From Albugo candida (lineage: Eukaryota > Oomycota > Peronosporomycetes > Albuginales > Albuginaceae), in contig CAJNAR010000177.1 in the NCBI GenBank assembly GCA_905220665.1, positions 124,001 through 188,000 of the forward strand: a stretch of 64,000 bases of DNA, given 5' to 3'. Shown in pieces: positions 33,228 through 41,666 of the stretch (position 1 is the first letter of the stretch; every line of letters starts with the position of its first letter). A program made the position numbers and the translations under genes. The notes under the pieces are model-generated. The model was not told the DNA's origin and ran no database searches. It worked only from the letters and a program-made list of their open reading frames with translations.

Positions 33228-33595
33228 TCAATTCAAGTTAATTAATTGAGACCCGTTATTATCCAACCCATAACATCTTATCGTTTGTGTTAAACCATAA
33301 CAATGCTCACAGTCATGCCTCCCAATTCAACGAATTGACATATGCTACACCCAAAGACAGCGACTCCTCATCGCACGACACAATTCAATTATGATACAAC
33401 CCAAATGCAATGAGTTGATACTCGCCACCCTCCTCATCATTACATACATGAATCATATCATCAGCCACCCACATCAATTCATTGAATTGTACTTTTTCTC
33501 CATATTCAACGAATTGTCACTCTCCCATCCTCTAGCACCTTATACCCCAAATCATATCAATTCTCTCAGTTTGTGTCCTTTCATTCACAAATTCC
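33228..33595. promoter_or_regulatory. Bidirectional promoter region of MCU and ATAD3 with repeated AATTG motifs
   Basis: This is the only spacer between the two divergent start codons. The 13-mer ATTCAACGAATTG occurs twice (33325-33337 and 33504-33516), and several related CAATTC/GAATTG words lie between (about 33381-33390, 33476-33489 and 33557-33564). The motif is near-palindromic. A shared control element is an inference from position and repetition. Confidence 0.45.
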
Positions 33596-35575
33596 ATGAA
33601 ATTCATTCCAGTTACCATTTCCATCTCATCTCTTTTTCTTCGAAAGTATGAATCCTCCATCTCTCATACACATTCCATAGAATATTTAGACGCTATCCAA
33701 GACGCTCATCCAATCAATGTCTCTCACAGTTACCAATTGATCGCTCAGCTGCCACTTAAACAATTTGTATATAAATACGATGCTGTACCTGGTCGTCGTC
33801 ACATCGGCGTCGTCGGACCAGAAATCGTACATTTGATACCTGATGGTGTCCAAATCTTCCCGGAGCGTTCCATTATAACCACAACGAAAGAAAAAATCTT
33901 CTTAAAGAATTTCCACGTTGTTGATAAAGAAAGTATTTTTATGCATAGCACCGCCGCGACGCAAGAGCTTATACAGCAAGTAGAGAAACTCGAGTCACTT
34001 TTGGATAAGTTGCAGCAAGAGCATGCTACCGATCAAATGCTTCGCTCAGCGATAACAGAGCATCTTGGCCGAGAAACCAGTGCGCAACTGGTCGAGAAGC
34101 GAAAGATTGCTGAAGCCAAAGTGATGCAACAGGAAATGAGTATACAAGCGATCAGCTTGCAATCTGAAAAAGAAAAAGAAGCAATTCACCTCAAGTTGAA
34201 GATGGATGAACGCTTAGAACAGGTCAAGTCGCAAGAAGCAAAGCAAAGACTACAGGATCAAAACATTTTTCATAACAAACAAAATGAGCATTTAGTCGCA
34301 TTACAGGAAGCATCTCATTCTCGTTTAGAAAGTAAACGAGAAGAAATCGAACGAAAATGGAGAAGAGAAGCACACGACATTGAGCTTGAAAAAGCTCGAA
34401 TGGAACGGAATACCTCACTGGAAAAAGCGAAAATCGATGTGGATGGACGAATTCGGCAACAGCGAGTTAATCAAGACATTGAAATGATGCAATTGCAACA
34501 ACGACTCGAAGCAGATCGCATGAAAATGTTACAAGCGCTAGACGCGATTTTCGATCATTTTGGAAGAGGCGCTTCGGCACTTCTCACCGATGAGAGAAAA
34601 TGGTCGCAATTAATCGGTGGATTCGTCGCAATTGCCGCGGGAATTTATTTGAGTCGCGAAGGCGTTCGTATCGCTGGCACGATTTTGGAGAAACGACTTG
34701 GAAAGCCTTCCCTTATTCGGGAAACGTCTCGATCAAGTGGCATTTGGGGACGTATGAGAACGATATTCCGCCGCAATGTCGACGACAATATGCAACTAAC
34801 GGATGTGGTTCTCAACCCAAATTTAGAAACGCGCATTCTTGAAATCGCACGCTCCACCAAAAATGCCATCCGACATCGCGCTCCCTACCGCCATCTCCTC
34901 CTGTATGGTCCTCCAGGAACCGGAAAGACAATGGTCGCAAAGCAACTTGCAAAGTGTTCTGGTTTGGAGTACGCGATACTTAGTGGTGGCGATGTCGGTC
35001 CATTAGGTTCCGAAGGCGTGACCGAGCTACATGCGCTCTTCCGTTGGGCAAATGCATCTCCTCGAGGCGTTCTCATTTTCATTGACGAAGCAGAAGCCTT
35101 TTTAGGATGCAGAGCAACACGAAAGACACACATGAGCGAGGCGATGCGGAATGCGCTTAATGCCCTTTTATTCCACACGGGAACCCAATCACGACATTTT
35201 ATGCTCGTGATTGCGACCAATCGGCCAGAGGATTTAGACTCTGCGGTGACCAATCGGATCGACGACACGCTTCACTTTGAGCTTCCCGAATTAAGTGAGC
35301 GTGTCCGGTTATTGGAAATGTATTACAAAGAGTACGTCGGTCATTTGTCTGACGCACATTTGTTACTTCCACAAGTAAAGCAATTTGGGAATTGTATTGA
35401 CGGAATGAGTGGCCGCGAAATCGCGAAAATGATGTTATACCTTCAAAGTGTTGTTTATGCGCAGGAAACCATACAAATGAATCGTGATCTTTTATCGCGA
35501 GTGATTGCGGAAAAACGCGATGAGCATGTGCGCAAATCAAATCTCTGCAATTATAATAAGAAAAAGAAGCGGTGA
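33596..35575 (+). CDS. ATAD3-type mitochondrial AAA+ ATPase with an unusual N-terminal S74/ICA-like domain
   Basis: This is a single-exon 659-residue protein. The C-terminal half is a complete AAA+ module: Walker A GPPGTGKT (about residue 437), Walker B LIFIDEAEAFLG (about 493), sensor ATNRPEDLD and arginine finger NRIDD. Before it lie one membrane span (GGFVAIAAGIYLS, about 345) and a long coiled coil (about 120-320), the ATAD3 order. In metazoans ATAD3 is an inner-membrane protein linked to nucleoids and contact sites. The first 130 residues differ: YQLIAQLPLKQFVYKYD, RRHIGVVGPEIVHLIPDGV and VDKESIFMHSTAATQEL read like the Peptidase_S74 intramolecular-chaperone fold. The catalytic Ser-Asp start of that domain is not seen. 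The initiator could be a later Met. Confidence 0.85.
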   Translation: MKFIPVTISISSLFLRKYESSISHTHSIEYLDAIQDAHPINVSHSYQLIAQLPLKQFVYKYDAVPGRRHIGVVGPEIVHLIPDGVQIFPERSIITTTKEKIFLKNFHVVDKESIFMHSTAATQELIQQVEKLESLLDKLQQEHATDQMLRSAITEHLGRETSAQLVEKRKIAEAKVMQQEMSIQAISLQSEKEKEAIHLKLKMDERLEQVKSQEAKQRLQDQNIFHNKQNEHLVALQEASHSRLESKREEIERKWRREAHDIELEKARMERNTSLEKAKIDVDGRIRQQRVNQDIEMMQLQQRLEADRMKMLQALDAIFDHFGRGASALLTDERKWSQLIGGFVAIAAGIYLSREGVRIAGTILEKRLGKPSLIRETSRSSGIWGRMRTIFRRNVDDNMQLTDVVLNPNLETRILEIARSTKNAIRHRAPYRHLLLYGPPGTGKTMVAKQLAKCSGLEYAILSGGDVGPLGSEGVTELHALFRWANASPRGVLIFIDEAEAFLGCRATRKTHMSEAMRNALNALLFHTGTQSRHFMLVIATNRPEDLDSAVTNRIDDTLHFELPELSERVRLLEMYYKEYVGHLSDAHLLLPQVKQFGNCIDGMSGREIAKMMLYLQSVVYAQETIQMNRDLLSRVIAEKRDEHVRKSNLCNYNKKKKR

Positions 35576-35762
35576 GTTCCATACGGGGGTTTGTATTCAT
35601 ACTAATAGTGAGAATTGGATGAGTGTTGCGTCTATACGCTCTCGTTTTCTGATTTTTAAAAGATATTTATAGTGCCATTTGGGTTGTTGCTTTTTTGCAA
35701 GTTTCCTTTTCAGAGAAAGAAGGGTGTTACTATTTTGTTGTGTACGGTAGTTTGCTATTTCA

Positions 35763-36827
35763 ATGAGTGTGAAGGTGCGTTTTACCGTCGCGTGAAGAGG
35801 TTCATATGCCACTTTCTGTGTTTGGAACTGATGTGAATTGGTATTTCTGATATAGAATTTGTTGTTGCGTGGATTTGGGACACATGTGGATATTGATATT
35901 GCTCTAGAGTGTGAAGAAAGTGCGACGGAAGGAGCAAGTCCGCTGTACCGTTTGGATTCAACTAGAGAATTACCGGTAATATTGCAACGAATAAATGGAG
36001 TGGTACACTTAACAATACCGGAAGGAAAGAAATTGGAGCATAATGGAATCAAAATATATCTGTTGGGGCATATCGAGACTCCTTCCGATCGGCAGAATTC
36101 TGTTATGGAGATATTGAACTTGGAACAAGAGCTTGAAGCGGCTTCGACGCTGACAGTAACAAATGGTACCGATACCCAGTACCGATTCTCGTTTCACCCA
36201 ATCACAACAGAAGTATATGAAAGTTATTCCGGTAACCTCTTTCGAATTCGGTATTTTCTACGGGCGATGATAAATCGTACTTACGCGGCTAACATCAGTA
36301 AGGAACAAGATATAGCAGTACAGTTGATTGGAAAGCCTCCGGAAACCAATAACCTTATACAATTAGAAGTCGGCATTGAAAACTGCCTCCATCTCGAACT
36401 TCATTGTTCGAAATCAAAGTACGTCAACGATGAAACCTTTTTCACAACATTACCCTTGTAATTTGATGATTCTAGATATCATCTTCAAGATTGTGTCATC
36501 GGAACGGTCCATTTCCTTCTCGTACGAATCAAGTTCAAACGGATGGAATTGGCTATTGTACGTAGGGAAACAATCGTTCATACTGGGGATAAACAGGTCG
36601 AAAGCCAGACGGTTGCAAACTTTGAGCTCATGGACGGACCACCGATGAAAGGAGATCGTATACCTGTGAGACTCTATCTCCATCCCTGCAATCTGAGTCC
36701 AACGTACCAATCACTGCTCTCCAAATTCTCCGTTCAGTATTTCCTTAATCTGATTCTGATCGATCAAGAAGGCCGAAAATACTTTAAACAACAGGAGATG
36801 TTTTTATGGAGGTCAAAATACGGGTAG
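35763..36827 (+). CDS. VPS26: VPS26, retromer complex subunit
   Basis: Exons are 35763-35774 (only four codons, MSVK), 35856-36418 and 36476-36827 (introns of 81 and 57 nt), giving 308 residues, close to other VPS26 proteins. The arrestin-fold core shows GVVHLTIPEGKKLEHNGIKI, YESYSGNLFRIRYFLRA, LEVGIENCLHLELHCSKSKY, then after the second intron MELAIVRRET, FELMDGPPMKGDRIPVRLYL, KFSVQYFLNLILIDQEGRKYF and KQQEMFLW. It acts with VPS35 and VPS29 in endosome-to-Golgi recycling of cargo receptors. The tiny first exon is inferred from the donor after MSVK and the acceptor at 35855, since the main exon has no usable ATG. Confidence 0.9.
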
Positions 36828-36882
36828 CACCGAGTACACCTTCAAGCAACAGGCAATTCTAAGTACCTTACATAAAATATCA

Positions 36883-37800
36883 TTAGGAGACTGATCGTGA
36901 TTTCGATCTCGATGGAGATACAGAACGCTTTCGATCGCGTGACCGAGAACGGGTTCTGGATAACGACCGATGTCGTCGACGACGACTTTGTCTTCTTATC
37001 TTGGAGCGTGATCGAGAGGCTGAGGGAGAATATCGTCTTCTCCGGCGGTCCCGACGATCAGATCGAGATGGTGAGCGAGACGTAGAGCGAGAGCGAGATC
37101 GAGAAGCTGATCTTGAACGAGATGTTGGTCGTTCACGCTCTTGACGGATTTTGATCCGCTCACCATTCAATTTTGCATCACGAAGTTTTCGTATCGCACG
37201 TTCCATTTCTTGCTGATTTGTGAATGACGCAACGCCATTACCACGTCGATCCACGTCTGCATGCACAACCACTCCTCCAATACGGAGAAAATCCTTCAAA
37301 TCCTGCCAGCTAACGGATCGGGGAATGTGAGAAAGCTCCACTCGAAACTGAGTTCCATGATGTCTATAAAATCGCTATGAATAAAATATAATCTACAGCT
37401 TATAGCATACTATACCGTCCACCAAACTTTTCGTCGCGACTTTCTTTAGGTCCGTTCCTCGATATTTCCACGCGTATCTGAGCGCCGTGTAGTTCCTTCC
37501 TTGATTGTAGAAGTGTATATCAGCGAGAGCGTGTCGTATCATGCTTCGTACATACCCATGCATCTCTTGTACAGCATCTTCAGCATCGCGTAAATCTTCA
37601 TATTCCTGCAAAATGTGTCATCGTAGCTCTAGCCAAGTGAAACAATTGAATTTGCTTTCACATACAATAAACGCAAATGGAGGCGGTCGACGCGGGAACT
37701 TTAATATGACATTAACGATTTTCCCAAACTCACCAAAGGTTTTCTCCAATTCCGGCTCAGAAATCGCTTCTGGTAGATTTCCAACAAATATCTTTGGCAT
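36883..37800 (-). CDS. SR-family splicing factor, SRSF1-like (two RRMs and RS tail)
   Basis: Exons are 37800-37666, 37605-37556, 37499-37416 and 37363-36883 (introns of 60, 50-56 and 52 nt class; phases agree), giving 249 residues. RRM1 begins KIFVGNLPEAISEPELEKTF (RNP2) and continues FAFIEYEDLRDAEDAV (RNP1) to ELHGAQIRVEIS. A short linker with GGR leads to the pseudo-RRM carrying the SR-protein signature SWQDLKDF. The C-terminal about 80 residues are an RS domain of Arg-Ser and Arg-Asp repeats. It regulates constitutive and alternative splicing in the nucleus, with localisation controlled by SR-kinase phosphorylation. It shares a 114-bp head-to-head spacer with the SELENOF-like gene. Confidence 0.9.
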
Positions 37801-37914
37801 TGCGTTGGAATCGATCGAGTGGATGGACACGCGAGGATGCGAATACAAAGCGGTCTTCTATATCGATTGTGCTCCTGTTATTACTTATATCAAAGATTAG
37901 TTGGTGGAGGTTTA

Positions 37915-38483
37915 ATGGCTTTCCTCTTGTTTGCGTATACCGCTTGGCTAGTGGTAATCCAGGCGACTTCAGAGCTCTATAAAGAGTGTTTGGAACAGGG
38001 ATTTGATGCGGAAATTCTGCAATGTAAAACATGCACGGAACTTGGTACATTTATGCGGAAAAAGTACGCACTAGAAAGGGTGGAAGAAGTGCAATCGCTA
38101 CTCAACGGTTGTCAAGCGTGCTGTCACGAAACGTCGAGCCCGAAGGACAAGGAATCAGAGCAATACCCGTTGGCTGTGCTGGAGATACGCCGTCAAAGTC
38201 AGAAGCGATATCCCTCTATCGTCACATTTATCAAAAACCATGCCGAGGATTTTCCCGGTTTGACCGTGAAATACACAAAGTTACGTCAACCGCCTCGTAT
38301 TGTGTTTTACAATAAGGAAAATGTGCAACAAGAACTAATTAGGTATGTCACATTATGTGAGGCTATTACCATTTACACTCTTCCAACAGCATTGCGCTCT
38401 GGAACGTTGAAGCCATTACAGCTTTTTTGAAGCGCAATCTGGTCACAAAACATGAATCGAATACCGTCCATAAAGAATTATGA
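37915..38483 (+). CDS. SELENOF (Sep15)-like ER protein lacking the redox Cys/Sec motif
   Basis: Exons are 37915-38342 and 38390-38483 (intron of 47 nt), giving 173 residues. A signal peptide (MAFLLFAYTAWLVVIQATS) is followed by the Cys-rich UGGT-binding-like region (CLEQGFDAEILQCKTC, LLNGCQACCHE). The thioredoxin-like domain follows: AVLEI, YPSIVTFIKNHAEDFPGLTVKY, a helix-strand pair, and WNVEAITAFLKRNL in exon 2. The last four residues, HKEL, resemble an ER-retrieval signal. In known SELENOF the strand after LE(V/I) carries Cys-Gly-Sec; here the codons give Arg-Arg-Gln-Ser, so neither Cys nor Sec is present. In animals the protein binds UGGT in glycoprotein quality control; a non-redox role is inferred here. 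The start was chosen at the signal peptide. Confidence 0.85.
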
Positions 38484-39347
38484 GCGCATTAGAGCTGATT
38501 CAACTCGACGTACGGCTGTGAGCATTGAAGAGCAAGGAATAGCAGAGTGATGGTCCCTACATAAACGCAGACTACCTTTCATAAATGTAGTGATATTTTT
38601 TACGTGACTACAGTTCTATCTGATGGGTACGACTAACAACGCTTGCAGGACACGATCTCTGATAATGACACATTAGAAACCTTTGATGGAAGAGTAAGCA
38701 ACTGTAACAATGTGCAACAAGTGAAATTGCTTGCATTTGGATAAATGACGCTATTAGTGAGATGTTTTCCATCGCTTTCTCCTCCAGATAATCGAACGCG
38801 TGTGTCTCAACATTACGAGTCAAGTTTAAGAATGAACATGCTGTATTTTCTACGCACAGGCGAATGTGTACTGGATGTATCCGCTGTGCTGCATGTTTTT
38901 GCGATGGAATGTTTGTACCGGTCGATAAAGTGGCACTAACCTCCAGATGATTCATTGCTTACGTGGCCATGTCCTATCCATGTTGTCAAATCATCGTACC
39001 TTTGTCGTGCAAACGAAACCAAATACATAGCCCTACTCTATTTAGCCTGTCATTTCCCGTCAAATGTTGTACGAAAAAGCCCGTAGGGGGCCGAAAGCTG
39101 CACTCCTCAGCTGCACGCTATCCGTTTATGTACTAATTGCCGTGTTGTCTTCCACAATTGTGCAATTGCACAAAGTTGCAAATATATTATTGGCTGAGGT
39201 GAAGGAATATTGCTATTTACCTTAATCGCGTGTGTGTTCGTGCCTAAAAACGAAAATCAAGTCGCGGATAGACGTTTTGTCTTCTTTTGTGCTCTGGAAT
39301 ATTATCATTTGTGGATTTTCTTCATTCCCCGCTCTGATCAAAACGAA
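38484..39347. repeat. Linker segment of tandem unit I, three copies in the window
   Basis: This matches about 48.1-48.85 and 49.87-50.77 kb, for example the stretch around GTTGTACGAAAAA...AGCTGC and a conserved 120-nt block at 38.82-38.94 kb. Translated in plus frames, the block gives a degraded peptide resembling FKNEHILSFLCTEECVVN in the best copy (50.2 kb). It could be an ancient exon, but stops in all three copies make a working gene unlikely. Confidence 0.5.
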
Positions 39348-40037
39348 ATGATTTGCTTGAGTAAACGCAAACTGATCTTCAGTGTAATCTCGCTAAGGCT
39401 TATCGCTATGGCTGGCAGTTGTCCTTTTTCTTTGATGTGAAAATGTGATAGTCAGCAGAAAAAATCATATCGGGTCTCACTGGATCAAGCTAAGAACACT
39501 ACAAAGTTGATGTGTAACACGAAAGCCCGATTTGATCGTAATAAAGTGGTGGACCTATCTCCATCAGGTAGTGGAACACATTGTGAGACTTACGAGTATG
39601 GATTGCGTAGTAAGATGCCATGTATTTTTGTTACTGCACTTTCCGTTTTACCTAATGGGCTCACGGTTCCACTAGTTGAAAACACGAAGGATTGGATAGT
39701 GGAATACATGGAGGCCAAAATCACGTCCTCCTTTAATGAGCTTCCAATATTCAGGGAAATTAAAAATCGCGGTAGCATTGAATTTGTCGTAACAATGACG
39801 GAGCTTTATCTACCTTCTTCACAACATGACACTCAGCTCGGCAAGTCTAAAACAAAGTTTTCTTTTAAATTTAAAAACGGGCATATCGAATTTGAAATAG
39901 CGAACGGATGGATCAAAGTCAACGATAAAAATGAATGGTTGTTTGGAACGCAAATAATGGAAATTCTTGATGTTCGCCTCCGGAAGGAAAAGAATTGTCA
40001 TGTGGTTTTCAATAAGAAAGACTTTGCAGAAGACTGA
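39348..40037 (+). pseudogene. Secreted protein, family B copy I, with one in-frame TGA
   Basis: One reading frame runs from ATG 39348 (same MICL/MICF start as copy III) to the stop at 40035-40037. It is interrupted only by TGA at 39438-39440, codon 31. In copies II and III the aligned codon is TGG (Trp) and a Val codon. After the TGA, 199 codons are intact and show the family-B signatures: a LSPSGSGTHCETYEYGL block, FSFKFKNGHIEFEIANGWI, and the NEWLFGTQIMEILDVRLRK ending. It is most simply a recently disabled gene or one that initiates at the internal ATG 39507, which would lack a signal peptide. The function is unknown. Confidence 0.65.
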
Positions 40038-41470
40038 CTCGCCGATGAAAGAGAAGTCACGCTCAGCTATCACGTATTGAGGATCACATATTACACCTTG
40101 AGAATAGTGGACATTCGCGAAAGCTTGCTACAAGTGACTGCTCAACAAAATAAGATCCCCTTTTGCTGCTCTCACTCACCAAGTCGAACAGACCAATCCT
40201 CCCACATTGTGCGAGTAATACGCAACAGCTAGACCACTAAATCACTTACGTACCCGTTCCATTCAAAACTCGAACGGAGCTCTGCCATCCTTCGCACATC
40301 TACCGTAAATCTCCTGAGTAAAGAGAGCTCAGTATCGGTCGAAAACCGTACAAGTACTAATTCTCAATAACGGGTCCGCATTAGTCTCAGCACATTTTAC
40401 TACGTTGCGTTTAGTGTACGAATAAATTTGAATATTGAAGCAATAATAGGATGAAAGGATTGATAGTTGAACATCTTTATCGTATTTGGATGGTTTTGGG
40501 CTTGAAAATCTATCTGGTTCAGTGATGTTGCAATGGGTCTACTAAGAAATGACGAGGATTTTCACCGTGTTATGCCTTCATGCCGTTGTTGACGTGAAAG
40601 ACTCATTGGGACCTGACACCAGGCGAAACTACCCGCTGAATGTGTGAGCTGTTGTGCCACAGCTTCCAACCTCGATTGTCAATTCGAAGCTTTTATTCAA
40701 TACGAGCAAGACCAAATCGCTTTTTCAGAATTCTAGGCTATCAAAGTGATCATAATGGTTGGCGGCACGGAGTACGGAGGTCTTTCTGAAGCCAAAACAG
40801 CTGACTGGATCTCAATAATGCTTTCATCCTGTATACAGACGGAAAAACAAGAGAGCTGATACAAATGTACTCCCACTTGATTGACTTCGATTTGGAGTGA
40901 GAACTTTGTTACACTTGCCGTTGCAGTACCCGCACACATATTAGAATTGTTACCCTCTGTATAGACTACTCCAAACCATTTTCTCAATACCAAGACCCTC
41001 TAATAAGAGATTCGGGAGACTGTACCATTTCATTAGGAAACAAGAGGGGAAGTTGCTTACGTGAGCTTTGCAAGTTTGAAGAATTCGGGCTGCCCACATT
41101 TGTACTTTTCTTTCTAAAATGGAGGATGAATCCAGGAGGTATGGAAGACTTGTGCGACCAGTCCAGACTAGTTCTCTCCATGCTTGCTCAATTGCCTAGT
41201 AGCCTTCCAAAAGAGCCCAGTCGTCAATCAAAAACATCAAGGCGGCGAAGACTTGCCTAGATCCATTTCACGTTCGAAGTTAGGATCTATTCCTTAACCG
41301 ATTAAATATCCTCATGTATCGCTGCGGAAGTAAGAAATTTAGATGATAATATTCCAAGTATGCTTGGAAACGACTGGTTATTCCATTTTGTTACGAGCCA
41401 ATTTATAGCCGCTTGATGCTAATGAAGTACTTTTTATAGTCTAAAATGTCTACTAGCGGATGCTAAGATC
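40038..41470. repeat. Degenerate spacer, partly duplicated at 51.7-54.1 kb
   Basis: No gene is supported. Patches such as CAATTGCCTAGTAGCCTTCCAAAAGAGCCCA (about 41.19 kb) recur in altered form near 53.73 kb, and patches around 40.44-40.52 kb recur near 52.0 kb. A minus-strand open frame at 40733-40993 (contains GVVYTEGNNSN) may be a decayed family-B fragment; this is weak. Confidence 0.4.
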
Positions 41471-41666
41471 TTCCAATGCAAACGTGCTTGGAGTTACGTA
41501 CATTGAGCACAAACGGTGCGCGGATGAAAGGGTGAAAGAGGTACAACCGTTACTTAACGGTGCTCAGGCGTGCTGCCATGAAACGACTAACTCGGAGGAC
41601 AAGGATGCAGAAGAATAACCAGTGGCCGTGTTGGCAATACTTCGTCAAAGCCGAAATCGGTATCTC
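41471..41666 (+). pseudogene. SELENOF-like copy II, 5' part (split by Copia-1)
   Basis: The translation shows LLNGAQACCHET, the DKDAEE run with a stop where the gene at 37915 has EQYP, then AVLAILRQSRNRY. The coding similarity stops exactly at the TG of the Copia-1 LTR. It too lacks the Cys-x-Sec motif, so that loss preceded the duplication. Confidence 0.7.

Noticed and set aside
35597..36052. 151-codon minus-strand frame
   Set aside because: It lies antisense to the first exons of VPS26 and its 5' intron, with no domain; VPS26 is unambiguous on the other strand.
39438..39440. TGA as a selenocysteine codon in a gene next to a SELENOF-like gene
   Set aside because: The aligned residue in paralogues is Trp or Val, not Cys, and the neighbouring SELENOF-like gene itself has no Sec codon. 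A nonsense mutation is simpler.
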